DNA of 57,731 nt from Rhodoplanes serenus. Lineage in GTDB: Bacteria; Pseudomonadota; Alphaproteobacteria; Rhizobiales; Xanthobacteraceae. The position numbers and the translations under genes are program-made. Under the pieces are notes generated by a model, which was given only the letters and a program-made list of their open reading frames with translations, ran no database searches and had not been told where the DNA came from. Numbering within the stretch: the first letter of the stretch is position 1; every line of letters begins with the position of its first letter. Of the stretch, positions 1 through 8,676 are shown one piece after another. Location: NCBI GenBank assembly GCA_945893145.1, contig CAMDDZ010000030.1, positions 1 to 57,731 of the forward strand. Direction: 5' to 3'.

Positions 1-1
1 A

Positions 2-27
2 CCCTCTCCCCGCACGCGGGGAGAGGG
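2..27 (-). terminator. GC-rich hairpin downstream of the TRAP binding protein
   Basis: A perfect 12-bp inverted repeat (CCCTCTCCCCGC and its complement) with a 2-nt loop sits 22 bp past the stop of the minus-strand gene that ends at 50. There is no clear T-tract, so it may be a dispersed intergenic palindrome rather than a true intrinsic terminator. Confidence 0.4.
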
Positions 28-49
28 AGAAGAGCGCGCGCGGCTACAA

Positions 50-1006
50 TCAATTCCCCGACAATTGCCGCAGGCGCGGGCCGGTCTCCGGCGCGCGCTT
101 GATCACCGACTGCCACGCGACCTCGTTCGCCTTGTCGAGAAACTTCTTGCTCTCGGCGGGGCCGAAGTCGATCGGCTGGATACCGGCCGCGGCCTGGCGA
201 TCGCGCTCAGCCTTGATCAGAGCCGGGTTCTCGGCATCGAGCCCCTCGAGCCAGAGCGCTGCATCGTTGAGCACCTTGCGTTGCGCGTCGTTCAGGCCCT
301 TCCAGACATCGAGGTTGACCAGGACGTTGACCTCGACGCTGTAGAACGCGGGCTCAAGCCGGAACTTGGTCGCCTTGTCCCAGCCCAGATCGAAGATGCC
401 GGTGACCGGCCAGCCGTAGCCATCCACCACGCCGCGCTCGAGCGCGGTGTAGACCTCGCCGGGCGGCGTCGTGATCGCCGTGCCGCCGAGCGCTTCGACG
501 ATGTCCTTATAGACCGGCGTGACGCGGATCTTCAGGCCGGTGAAGTCGAGCTTCTCGATCTTCTTGTTGAGATAGATGTGGAACGGCACGTTGTAGAACT
601 GGCGCGCCAGATATTGCGAATTGAGCTTCTGATTGTGAAGCTGGTTGATGTACTCCCAGGTGCCGTTGGTGCGTTGCTCGCTCATTGGCTTGCTGATGAG
701 CTTGAAGCCATCCGACTCCGGCATCAGGTTGGTGTAGAACGCGCCCGTCACGTTCGCCATGTCCACCACCTTGGTGCGCACCGCGTTGCCGACCTCGAAC
801 GGCGGCATCGCGCGCGGCCCGCCGATATAATTGATCTGAACGACGCCCTTGCCGGTGGCGTTGACGCGCTCGATGAAGCGCTCGAAATTCTTCGAGAACT
901 GCGTTTTTTCCGCAAAGGACGTGACCGCCCGCAGCGTCACCTCCTGGGCCAAGGCAGGGCCAGCCGAGACGGCCAGCAGCGCAGCAAAAAGGAGTGTCTT
1001 CTTCAT
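50..1006 (-). CDS. TRAP transporter solute-binding protein (DctP family)
   Basis: A periplasmic binding protein of 318 aa, the usual length for DctP proteins, which deliver carboxylate-type ligands to a DctQM membrane pair. Residues 1-20 form a Sec signal peptide ending in ALAQ. The family signature is a region around residues 150-200 with GLKIRVTP, an ALGGTAITTPPGEVY stretch and ALERGVVDGYGWP. The start is the ATG before KKTLLF. No dctQ or dctM gene is seen in the window; they may lie beyond the left edge or elsewhere. It is divergent from iorA with a 166-bp spacer, so a link to arylpyruvate metabolism is possible but unproven. Confidence 0.88.
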   Translation of the reverse strand: MKKTLLFAALLAVSAGPALAQEVTLRAVTSFAEKTQFSKNFERFIERVNATGKGVVQINYIGGPRAMPPFEVGNAVRTKVVDMANVTGAFYTNLMPESDGFKLISKPMSEQRTNGTWEYINQLHNQKLNSQYLARQFYNVPFHIYLNKKIEKLDFTGLKIRVTPVYKDIVEALGGTAITTPPGEVYTALERGVVDGYGWPVTGIFDLGWDKATKFRLEPAFYSVEVNVLVNLDVWKGLNDAQRKVLNDAALWLEGLDAENPALIKAERDRQAAAGIQPIDFGPAESKKFLDKANEVAWQSVIKRAPETGPRLRQLSGN

Positions 1007-1172
1007 CGGTCGGTTCCCCCGGTCGGATTTGGTTCGGAAAGGCTCCCTTCTATGTTAGTTGAAGCGATCAGGCCGCGCCAATGCGCCCAAATGCGCCGTC
1101 GGGCCGCTTTCGGCCCAATAGGCCTTTGAATATAATCGGATTCCGAGGCCCGAGCGGCCTCACGAGGGATAC

Positions 1173-3326
1173 ATGGCGGAACGTTCGTTCAAGGAAGAAG
1201 TCCAGAAGCTGAAGCTCGGCGAGGGCGAGGAATTCCACGGCGAAGGCATCCTGGCCGTGACCAAGGCGCTGCTGCAATCGGGCGTCTCTTACGTCGCCGG
1301 CTACCAGGGCGCGCCGATCTCGCACCTGATGGACGTGCTGGCCGACGCCAGTGAGATTTTGGAGGGGCTCGGCGTCCACTTCGAGAACAGCGCCAGCGAG
1401 GCGACCGCGGCCGCGACGCTGGCGGCTTCTGTGAACTATCCGCTGCGCGGCGCCATCACCTTCAAGTCCACGGTCGGCACCAATGTGGCGTCCGATGCAC
1501 TCGCCAACCTCGCGTCCGGCGGCGTCACCGGCGGCGCGCTGATCATCATTGGCGAAGACTACGGCGAAGGCTCCTCGATCATGCAGGAGCGCGTACATGC
1601 ATTTGCGATGAAATCGCAGATGTGGCTGCTCGATCCGCGCCCCAACCTGCCCTCGATCGTGCGTGCGGTGGAAACGGCGTTCGAGCTTTCCGAGGTGTCG
1701 AACACGCCCGTCATGATGATGATGCGGATTCGCGCCTGTCATGTGTACGGCCGCTTCACCACCAAGGCCAACAAGCGTCCCGAGTTCGGCCTGACCGACG
1801 CGCTGGAGAACCCGCGCCGCGATCTGTCGCGGATCGCCATGCCGCCGATGACCTACGTGCACGAGAAGGACAAATGGGAGAAGCGTTGGCCGGCGGCGGT
1901 GAAATATGTCGAGGACCAGCGGCTCAACGAATTCTTCGATGGCGAAGCGAACGACATCGGCATCGTGGTCCAGGGCGGGCTCTACAACAGCACGATCCGC
2001 GCGCTGATGCTCAACGGGCTCGCCGATGCGTTCGGCGAGAGCAAAGTCCCGCTCTACGTGATGAACGTCACCTATCCGCTGGTCGACAAGGAGTTCGTCC
2101 GCTTCTGCGCAGGCAAGAAGGCGATCCTGATCGTCGAAGAAGGCCAGCCCGATTACATCGAGCAGGCCGTCAACACCATCCTGCGCCGCGCCGACATCCA
2201 GACTCGCATCCACGGCAAGGACATGTTGCCGATGGCGGGAGAATACACCGGCGCAGTGGTGCGCGCCGGCGTCGCCAAGTTCATCGAGAAGACGCGGCCC
2301 GATCTGCTGCCGGCTGCGCTTCCCGCGGCCGAAGTCACACCACTCAAGCAACGCGAAGTCACCGCCGCCAAGGCGGTCGACAGCCAGGTGCATGGCCGGC
2401 CGCCGTCGTTCTGCACCGGCTGCCCGGAGCGGCCGATCTTCGCCGCCATGAAGCTCGTCGAGCGCGAGCTTGGCAGCCATCACGTATCGGCCGACATCGG
2501 CTGCCATCTGTTCTCGATCTTCCCGCCGTTCAACGTCGGCGCCACCACGATGGGCTACGGACTCGGCGCCGCCGGTGCCTCGGCGCTCAACGTCCGCGCC
2601 GGCAAGCGCGCCATCGCCATGATGGGCGACGGCGGCTTCTGGCATAACGGCCTGACCAGCGGCGTCGGCAATGCGGTGTTCAACAAGAGCGACAACGTTC
2701 TGATCATCGTCGATAACGGCTATTCGGCCGCGACCGGCGGACAGGACATCCCCTCTTCGTTCCATGCGAACGCCAGCCGCGGCACGCAGAACTCGATCGA
2801 GAAGGCGGTGCGGGGCGTCGGCGTCACCTGGGCGAAGACGATCAACCACACCTATGACGTGGCGCTGATGCGCGACACACTGAAAGAGGCGCTGACCACC
2901 AAGGAGCCAGGGCCCAAGGTGATCATCGCGCATTCGGAATGCATGCTGAACAAGCAGCGCCGCATCCGGCCGCTGCTGCGCAAGGCCGCGCAGCAGGGCC
3001 AGCGCGTGGTGCGCGAGCGCTTTGGCGTCGATGCCGACACCTGCACCGGCGACCATTCCTGCATCCGGTTATCGGGCTGCCCGTCATTGACCATTGCGCC
3101 CAACCCCGATCCGCTGCGGCGCGAGCCGGTGACCAAGGTGATCAACTCTTGCGTCGGCTGCGGCCTGTGCGGCGAGGTCAGCCACGCCGCCGTGCTGTGC
3201 CCGTCGTTCTACCGTGCCTCGCTGATCACCAATCCGACCGGCTGGGACAAGTTCAAGGCGCGCCTGCGTGCCGCAGTGATCGGCTTCTTCCAGCGGCGCA
3301 TTGAGCGCAAACTGGCGGCGGCGTGA
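1173..3326 (+). CDS. iorA: Indolepyruvate:ferredoxin oxidoreductase, alpha subunit
   Basis: ThDP- and Fe-S-containing subunit of 717 aa that would oxidatively decarboxylate arylpyruvates from aromatic amino acid transamination to acyl-CoA. The N-terminal pyrimidine domain carries the expected Glu near residue 76 (ENSASEA). A ThDP motif MGDGGFW lies near 484 with a downstream DNGYSAATGG. The C-terminus holds a ferredoxin-like region: CTGDHSCIRLSGCP near 624 and CVGCGLCG near 660. The first cluster motif is not the canonical CxxCxxCxxxCP, which may alter that cluster. iorB follows after a 136-bp gap containing a palindromic repeat. The partner acceptor may be ferredoxin or another carrier in this probably aerobic organism. 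Confidence 0.9.
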   Translation: MAERSFKEEVQKLKLGEGEEFHGEGILAVTKALLQSGVSYVAGYQGAPISHLMDVLADASEILEGLGVHFENSASEATAAATLAASVNYPLRGAITFKSTVGTNVASDALANLASGGVTGGALIIIGEDYGEGSSIMQERVHAFAMKSQMWLLDPRPNLPSIVRAVETAFELSEVSNTPVMMMMRIRACHVYGRFTTKANKRPEFGLTDALENPRRDLSRIAMPPMTYVHEKDKWEKRWPAAVKYVEDQRLNEFFDGEANDIGIVVQGGLYNSTIRALMLNGLADAFGESKVPLYVMNVTYPLVDKEFVRFCAGKKAILIVEEGQPDYIEQAVNTILRRADIQTRIHGKDMLPMAGEYTGAVVRAGVAKFIEKTRPDLLPAALPAAEVTPLKQREVTAAKAVDSQVHGRPPSFCTGCPERPIFAAMKLVERELGSHHVSADIGCHLFSIFPPFNVGATTMGYGLGAAGASALNVRAGKRAIAMMGDGGFWHNGLTSGVGNAVFNKSDNVLIIVDNGYSAATGGQDIPSSFHANASRGTQNSIEKAVRGVGVTWAKTINHTYDVALMRDTLKEALTTKEPGPKVIIAHSECMLNKQRRIRPLLRKAAQQGQRVVRERFGVDADTCTGDHSCIRLSGCPSLTIAPNPDPLRREPVTKVINSCVGCGLCGEVSHAAVLCPSFYRASLITNPTGWDKFKARLRAAVIGFFQRRIERKLAAA

Positions 3327-3346
3327 TGATTACAATGTGGCTGACT

Positions 3347-3445
3347 GTCATTCCGGCCGAGCGCGAAGCGCGAGTGCCGGAATCCATAACCCCGGTCTGT
3401 GGTTATGGATTCCGGGATCGCCGCTATGCGGCGCCCCGGAATGAC
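3347..3445. repeat. Intergenic palindromic repeat between iorA and iorB
   Basis: The element is bounded by GTCATTCCGG at 3347-3356 and its exact complement CCGGAATGAC at 3436-3445. Inside it a perfect 15-bp stem, CCGGAATCCATAACC (3377-3391), pairs with 3401-3415 around a 9-nt loop, and GC-rich inner arms flank it. This fits the mobile palindromes scattered between genes in Bradyrhizobium-type genomes, but I see no second full copy in this window. It could form an mRNA hairpin that changes the iorA:iorB ratio. Confidence 0.75.
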
Positions 3446-3462
3446 GGCGGAGAGATACGGCC

Positions 3463-4986
3463 ATGACCGCAAGCCCCGAACGACGCCCCATCACCATCGC
3501 CATTCTCGCCATGGGCGGCGAAGGCGGCGGCGTGTTGGCGGAGTGGATCGTCGATCTCGCCGAACGCGGCGGCTACATCGCGCAGATGACCTCGGTGCCG
3601 GGCGTGGCGCAGCGCACTGGAGCCACCAACTACTACGTCGAGCTGTTCCCCAAAACCGGCGGGCAAAGCAACTTGCGCGCGCCGGTGCTCGGCCTCACGC
3701 CGGTGCCGGGCGACGTCGATATCGTGATTGCCTCCGAGCTGATGGAAGCTGGCCGCGCGGTGCAGCGCGGGCTGGTGACCCCCGACCGCACGACATTCAT
3801 CGTCTCGACCAACCGCGTCTTCTCGATGACGGAGCGGATCGCGCTCGCCGACGGCCGCGTCGACTCCAGCGTGCTGCTGGAAGGCTGCCGCGTCGCTGCC
3901 AAGCGCCTGATCCACGGCGACATGGCGCAACTCGCCGAAGCGACCGGCAGCGTGATCAGCGCCGTGCTGTTCGGCGCGCTCGCGGGCTCCAAGGTGCTGC
4001 CGATGCAGCGTATGGCGTTCGAGGCTGCGATCCATCGCGGCGGCGTCGGCGTGAAGGAAAGCATCGCGGCGTTCGCGGCCGGCTTCGCGGCGGCTGAGAG
4101 CGGGCCTGCGCCGGTGAAGGCTCCGGCGCCCGCGGCCGAAAACGTTTCGGCGTCGCTTGCGCCGCTGATGGCAGAAGCCGACGCCTATGCAGAACCAGCC
4201 CGCACATTCGTCCGCGCCGGCATCGAGCGCACCGCCGACTACCAGGATGCGGCCTACGCGCGGCAATATCTCGACCGGCTAAAAGCCGTTGCCGACGCCG
4301 ACCGGCGCTACGGCGACGGATCGGGGCTGCTGCTCACCGAAACCGCCCGCGAGCTTGCGCTGGGCATGTCTTATGAGGACACCGTCCGCGTCGCCGAATT
4401 GAAAATCCGGCCGAGCCGGTTCGAGCGCGTGCGCCAGGAGGTGCAACTCGCCGACGGCCAAATCCTGGAGATCGCCGAATTCCTTCACCCGCGCGTGGAG
4501 GAAATCGCCGACACCCTGCCGGCCGGTCTCGGCCGCTGGCTGCTCAACAGCGGCTGGCCGCGGCGGTTGCTGGCGCGCTTCACCCAGAAGGGCATGGTGC
4601 TGAAGACCTCGACGGTCCGTGGCTTCCTGATGCTCTACATGGTGGCGGCGCTGAAGCCGACGCGCCGCCGCTCGCTGCGGTTCCAGACCGAGCAGGCATT
4701 CCTGGAGGACTGGCAGCGCCGCATTCTCGCGATCGCGCCCGCGAACTACGCGCTCGCAGTCGAGATCGCGCTCACCCGCACGCTGGTGAAGGGCTATAGC
4801 GACACCCATGAGCGCGGCCGCGAGCGTTACGCCACGCTGATGCAGATGCTGCCGCAGATCGCGGAGCGGCCTGACGCGGCCGCGACGCTCGCTCGCCTGC
4901 GCAAGGCTGCGCTGGCCGATGACACCGGGGCTGCGCTCACCGCCGCGATCAGGGAGATGCGGCCGCTCTCGCAGGCCGCTGAGTAG
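3463..4986 (+). CDS. iorB: Indolepyruvate oxidoreductase subunit beta family protein
   Basis: The 507-aa partner of iorA. Residues 1-200 form the gamma/beta oxidoreductase domain seen in IorB, starting with a glycine-rich ILAMGGEGGGVLAEW and continuing through SVPGVAQRTGATNYYVE. The remaining 300 residues are an extra C-terminal region of the DUF6537 type. Classical archaeal IorB is only about 200 aa, so this is the long, two-domain bacterial form. The role of the extra domain is unknown to me. A YkvA-like gene starts 1 bp after its stop, so translational coupling is likely. Confidence 0.87.
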   Translation: MTASPERRPITIAILAMGGEGGGVLAEWIVDLAERGGYIAQMTSVPGVAQRTGATNYYVELFPKTGGQSNLRAPVLGLTPVPGDVDIVIASELMEAGRAVQRGLVTPDRTTFIVSTNRVFSMTERIALADGRVDSSVLLEGCRVAAKRLIHGDMAQLAEATGSVISAVLFGALAGSKVLPMQRMAFEAAIHRGGVGVKESIAAFAAGFAAAESGPAPVKAPAPAAENVSASLAPLMAEADAYAEPARTFVRAGIERTADYQDAAYARQYLDRLKAVADADRRYGDGSGLLLTETARELALGMSYEDTVRVAELKIRPSRFERVRQEVQLADGQILEIAEFLHPRVEEIADTLPAGLGRWLLNSGWPRRLLARFTQKGMVLKTSTVRGFLMLYMVAALKPTRRRSLRFQTEQAFLEDWQRRILAIAPANYALAVEIALTRTLVKGYSDTHERGRERYATLMQMLPQIAERPDAAATLARLRKAALADDTGAALTAAIREMRPLSQAAE

Positions 4987-4987
4987 T

Positions 4988-5377
4988 GTGAGAGCGGCGG
5001 CGCGGCTTGGCGATTGGGCCCGCTCCATCAGGCGCGACGTGCGAGCGATCTATCTTGCCTCGCGCGACCCGCGAACACCCTGGTACGCCAAGGCGATCGC
5101 TGTCGGGGTCGCAGCTTACGCGCTTTCGCCGATCGATCTCATTCCCGATTTCATACCGATTCTGGGTCAGCTCGACGACATCATTATCGTGCCGATCGGA
5201 ATCTGGCTCGCTGTCCGGTTGATCCCGCCGGATGTCCTAAACGAGCATCGCACCGCCGCCGCGCTTCTCGACGAACAAAGCCCAAAGAGTACGGGTGGCG
5301 CGGTAGCGATCGTTCTGATCTGGCTGCTACTGGCCGCAGGCTCCGGCTGGCTCATTTATCGATATTTCTGGCAGTGA
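4988..5377 (+). CDS. YkvA-type DUF1232 membrane protein
   Basis: A 129-aa protein with the DUF1232 signature in the middle: DPRTPWYAKAIAVGVAAY followed by ALSPIDLIPDFIPILGQLDD, a short membrane-associated hydrophobic stretch. A C-terminal transmembrane helix follows (AIVLIWLLLAAGSGWLIY). I chose the GTG at 4988, one base after the iorB stop (TAG T GTG), because the longer in-frame extension reads through the iorB tail and has no family character. It is convergent with the RidA gene, 1 bp away. The family's function is unknown. Confidence 0.8.
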   Translation: MRAAARLGDWARSIRRDVRAIYLASRDPRTPWYAKAIAVGVAAYALSPIDLIPDFIPILGQLDDIIIVPIGIWLAVRLIPPDVLNEHRTAAALLDEQSPKSTGGAVAIVLIWLLLAAGSGWLIYRYFWQ

Positions 5378-5378
5378 C

Positions 5379-5813
5379 CTACGGCACCACCGCTGTCGCC
5401 TCGATCTCGAGCCGCGCCTGCGGCTCGACCAGACGGCGCACCTCGACCAGCGCCATGGCGGGGAAATGGTCGCCCATCACGGCGCGATAGACCGCGCCGA
5501 GTTCCTTCCGCGCCGCCAGATATTCGTCGATGTCGCACACGTACCAGGTCATGCGCGCGATGTGCTGCGGCCGCGCGCCGCCTTCGGCCAACACGGCGAC
5601 AATGTTCTCCAGCGCCTGGCGCGCCTGCGCGACGAAACCGTCGGGGAATTTCTCGTTGGCGTCCCAGCCGATCATGCCGCCGACGAAAACAAATTCGCCG
5701 TGCGCCAGGATGCCGTTGGCATAGCCTTTCGGCTGCCGCCAGCCTGCAGGCTGGAGCGTCATATGTTGACCGCCACGCGCGGGCGGCAGTTTGCGGATCG
5801 TGGTGTTGGGCAC
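5379..5813 (-). CDS. RidA/YjgF-family protein of the aminobenzoyl-CoA cluster
   Basis: A 144-aa RidA-fold protein, last gene of the minus-strand CoA operon. The start is called as GTG at 5813 because GGAGG lies 5 nt upstream of it; an internal ATG at 5762 (MTLQPAGW) has no good ribosome-binding site. Family features include FVFVGGMIGWD and ENIVAVLAEGGA. The Arg that binds the substrate carboxylate in E. coli RidA (PARSCVEV) is replaced by Met here (PAMALVEV), so a classical 2-aminoacrylate deaminase role is unlikely. The aminobenzoyl-CoA route forms a cyclic enamine-type product, so imine/enamine hydrolysis is a reasonable inferred job. It lies 17 bp after the CoA ligase. Confidence 0.85.
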   Translation of the reverse strand: MPNTTIRKLPPARGGQHMTLQPAGWRQPKGYANGILAHGEFVFVGGMIGWDANEKFPDGFVAQARQALENIVAVLAEGGARPQHIARMTWYVCDIDEYLAARKELGAVYRAVMGDHFPAMALVEVRRLVEPQARLEIEATAVVP

Positions 5814-5830
5814 GGCGGCCTCCAGTCCGA

Positions 5831-7474
5831 TTAAGACGCGAGCTTGCGCGACAGGCTTTCGGCGGCGCGGCGGCGCAACTCGAAGCGCTGCAATTTTCCG
5901 GTCTGCGTTTTCGGCAGTTCGGCGATGTATTCGATGGCGCGTGGATACTTGTAGGGCGCAATCGCTGCCTTGACGTGATCCTGCAGCAGCTTGGTCATGG
6001 CGGCGTCGGCGGCGTGGCCCGCGCGCAGCACCACATAGGCCTTCACGATCTGGCCGCGGTCCTCGTCGGCAGCGCCGACCACGCCACATTCGGCGACCGC
6101 CGCGTGCATGAGCAGCGCCGCCTCGACCTCAGGGCCCGCGATGTTGTAACCGGCCGAGATGATCATGTCGTCGAAGCGCGCCTGGTACCAGAAGTAGCCG
6201 TCGGCATCCATCAGGTAGGTGTCGCCGGTGACGTTCCAGCCGTTTTGCACGTAGGTGCGCTGGCGCTCGTCGGCGAGATAGCGGCAGCCGGTCGGCCCGC
6301 GCACCGCGAGCCGCCCGATGGCGCCGAGCGGCGCTACGTTGCCGTCGGCGTCGAGAATGCAGGCCTCGTAGCCCGACACCGGCTTGCCGGTCGAGCCGGC
6401 GCGCACCTCGGGCTCGGGCGAACCGATGAAGATGTGCAGCATCTCGGTCGCGCCGATGCCGTCGAGGATTCTGATCCCGGTCGCCTTGTGCCAGGCCTCG
6501 AACGTGGCCTTCGGCAGCGATTCTCCGGCCGAGACGCATTTGCGCAGCGACGAGATGTCGTGCGCGGCGAGTTTGGGAAGCATGGCCCGATAGGCGGTCG
6601 GCGCCGTGAACGGAATGGTGATTTTGTATTTGGCGATCGCCTCAAGCAGCTGGTCCGGGCCGGCCTGCTCGAGCAGGACGGTCGACGCGCCGATCCGCAG
6701 CGGAAACAGCACCAGGCCGCCGAGCCCGAACGTAAACGCGATTGGTGGCGAGCCGGTGAAACGGTCGGTGGGCTCGGCGCGCAGCACGTGCCTGGCGTAA
6801 GAGTCGCAGATCGCCAGCATATCGCGATGAAAGTGCATGGTGCCCTTGGGCTCGCCAGTCGTGCCCGACGTAAACGCAATCAGGCACACGTCATCGCTGG
6901 CGGTGTCGCAGGCGGCAAATGTCTCGTAGCCCGGTTTCCGCATCAGCGTTTCGAGCGCGCCCGCGCCGTCCCCCCAATAGACGATGTGTTCGAGCTCAGG
7001 CGACTGTGCCTTGGCCTTTTCCATTTCGTCGGAGAGCCGCGCATCGCACAGCGCAAACGCGATCTTGGCCTTGGCCAGCGGATAGCTCAGCTCCTTGGCG
7101 CGCAAGAGCGGCATGGTGGCGACCACGACGCCGCCCGCCTTGATGACCGCGAAATAGGCCGCGACCATCATCGGATTGTTGGGGCCGCGCAGCAGCACGC
7201 GGTTCCCGGCCACCAGCCCGAGATCGCGGGTCAGCACATTGGCGATGCGGTTCACGCGCTCATTGAGCTGCGCATAGGTCAGCGTTTCGGCGGGCGAGAT
7301 AAGGCAGGTGCGGCCGCCCTCGCCGGCCGCAACCCAGCGATCGACCCATTCGGTGACGCAATTGAGCCGCTCGGGATATTGCAGCTCCGGCAGCGTAAAC
7401 TTGAAGTCGGGCCAAAGCGCGCGCGGCGGCAAGTTATCGCGCGCAAACGTATCGACGTGACCGCTTTTTGCCAT
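5831..7474 (-). CDS. abmG: 2-aminobenzoate-CoA ligase (benzoate-CoA ligase family)
   Basis: An AMP-forming aryl-acid CoA ligase of 547 aa that would activate anthranilate, or a close analogue such as salicylate, in the cytoplasm. The ATP/AMP motif FTSGTTGEPKGTMHFH lies near residue 200, a hinge-region RFDDMIISAGYNIAGPEVE near 440, and the catalytic Lys in PKTQTGKLQRFELRRR near the C-terminus. The ATG at 7474 is preceded by GGAGG at a 6-nt spacing; the upstream TTG would overlap that site. The adjacent acyl-CoA monooxygenase/reductase is the main argument for the aminobenzoate substrate. The gene starts 10 bp after the acyl-CoA dehydrogenase stop. Confidence 0.85.
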   Translation of the reverse strand: MAKSGHVDTFARDNLPPRALWPDFKFTLPELQYPERLNCVTEWVDRWVAAGEGGRTCLISPAETLTYAQLNERVNRIANVLTRDLGLVAGNRVLLRGPNNPMMVAAYFAVIKAGGVVVATMPLLRAKELSYPLAKAKIAFALCDARLSDEMEKAKAQSPELEHIVYWGDGAGALETLMRKPGYETFAACDTASDDVCLIAFTSGTTGEPKGTMHFHRDMLAICDSYARHVLRAEPTDRFTGSPPIAFTFGLGGLVLFPLRIGASTVLLEQAGPDQLLEAIAKYKITIPFTAPTAYRAMLPKLAAHDISSLRKCVSAGESLPKATFEAWHKATGIRILDGIGATEMLHIFIGSPEPEVRAGSTGKPVSGYEACILDADGNVAPLGAIGRLAVRGPTGCRYLADERQRTYVQNGWNVTGDTYLMDADGYFWYQARFDDMIISAGYNIAGPEVEAALLMHAAVAECGVVGAADEDRGQIVKAYVVLRAGHAADAAMTKLLQDHVKAAIAPYKYPRAIEYIAELPKTQTGKLQRFELRRRAAESLSRKLAS

Positions 7475-7484
7475 CGTCAACCTC

Positions 7485-8675
7485 CTATTCGGCCGCGAGC
7501 GCCGGTTTCCCCGCGTGGCCTTTCATCGCCTCACGCGCAATCACGATCTTCTGCACCTCGGTCGCGCCCTCGTAGATGCGGAGCGCGCGGATTTCCCGGT
7601 AGAGTTCCTCGACCTTGACACCTTTGGTGACGCCGAGCCCACCGTGGATCTGCACCGCGCGGTCGATCACGCGCTGCGCAGCCTCCGTTGCGAACATCTT
7701 GGCCATCGCGGCCTCGCCGGTGACGCGCTCTGCGCCCTGATCCTTGATCCAGGCCGCGCGATAGACCAGCAACGCCGCCGCGTCGACGTCCGTGGCGCTG
7801 TCAGCGATAGCGGCCTGCGTCATCTGCAAATCGCCAAGCGGCGCGCCGAACAGTTTGCGGCTCGCCGCATGCTCGACGGTTTCATGCAGCGCGCGGCGTG
7901 CAAAGCCCAACGCCGCGGCGCCAACCGTCGAACGGAAAATATCGAGCGTCGCCATCGCGACCTTGAAGCCGTCGCCCGGCTTGCCGAGCCGGTTCGCGAC
8001 CGGCACGCGCACACCTTCGAAGCGCAGCCGCGCCAGCGGATGCGGCGCAATCACTTCGATGCGCTCGGCGACCGAGAGGCCCGGCGTATCGGCATCGACT
8101 ACGAAGGCCGATAGCCCGCGCGCGCCCGGCGCTTCACCGGAGCGCGCAAACACCACGTAATGGTCGGCGATGCCGCCGTTGGAAATCCAGGTCTTCTCGC
8201 CGTCGAGCCGGATGTGTGCATTGCCATCGGGCTTCACGGTCATCGCCATGGCGGCAACATCCGAGCCGGCCTCGGGCTCCGACAGCGCGAAGGCCGCAAT
8301 CGCCTTGCCGTCGCGCACTGGCCCAAGATACCGGCGCTGCAATTCGTCCGAGCCATAGAGCGAGATCGAACCGGTGCCGAGACCTTGCATCGCAAACGCA
8401 AAGTCGGCGAGCCCGTCGCGAAAGCCCAGGATTTCGCGCGCGAGGCACAGCGTTCGCACATCGAGCTTCGGATGCAGCCCACCATGCCCGGCCGGCACCA
8501 CGGCCTTGAGCCAGCCGCCCTCGCCCAGCACCTTGACCCGCGCGCGACACGCCGCATCGACATCGTCGTGCGGCAGCGACGGCAGCTTGGCGTCCGCCCA
8601 GCGCGTCAGCGCCTCCGCGAAACAGCGGTGACCGTCGTCAAAGAAAGGCAGCGCGAGGGTGCTGGCGAGCGTCAT
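7485..8675 (-). CDS. Acyl-CoA dehydrogenase
   Basis: An FAD-dependent acyl-CoA dehydrogenase of 396 aa, typical family length. The middle domain has [16 protein letters not shown] (flavin-contacting signature) and [20 protein letters not shown]. The C-terminal domain holds [20 protein letters not shown] and ends the fold with [18 protein letters not shown]. The start ATG at 8675 follows the enoyl-CoA hydratase stop by 1 bp (TGA G ATG). In this operon it should carry out a beta-oxidation-like step on the alicyclic CoA ester made by the monooxygenase/reductase, though the exact intermediate is not settled by sequence. Confidence 0.9.
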   Translation of the reverse strand: MTLASTLALPFFDDGHRCFAEALTRWADAKLPSLPHDDVDAACRARVKVLGEGGWLKAVVPAGHGGLHPKLDVRTLCLAREILGFRDGLADFAFAMQGLGTGSISLYGSDELQRRYLGPVRDGKAIAAFALSEPEAGSDVAAMAMTVKPDGNAHIRLDGEKTWISNGGIADHYVVFARSGEAPGARGLSAFVVDADTPGLSVAERIEVIAPHPLARLRFEGVRVPVANRLGKPGDGFKVAMATLDIFRSTVGAAALGFARRALHETVEHAASRKLFGAPLGDLQMTQAAIADSATDVDAAALLVYRAAWIKDQGAERVTGEAAMAKMFATEAAQRVIDRAVQIHGGLGVTKGVKVEELYREIRALRIYEGATEVQKIVIAREAMKGHAGKPALAAE

Positions 8676-8676
8676 C

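Noticed and set aside
50..1006. TRAP binding protein as part of a complete transporter
   Set aside because: No dctQ/dctM-like membrane gene lies in the window, so only the binding protein is called.
1068..3056. Long minus-strand open frame opposite iorA
   Set aside because: It is the antisense shadow of iorA; composition is Arg/Ala/His-rich, without a domain. Similar frames opposite the CoA ligase, the siderophore receptor and the Tat ThDP enzyme were rejected for the same reason.
3347..3445. Palindrome as a rho-independent terminator of iorA
   Set aside because: There is no T-tract, and iorB continues on the same strand just after it; it fits an intergenic repeat better.
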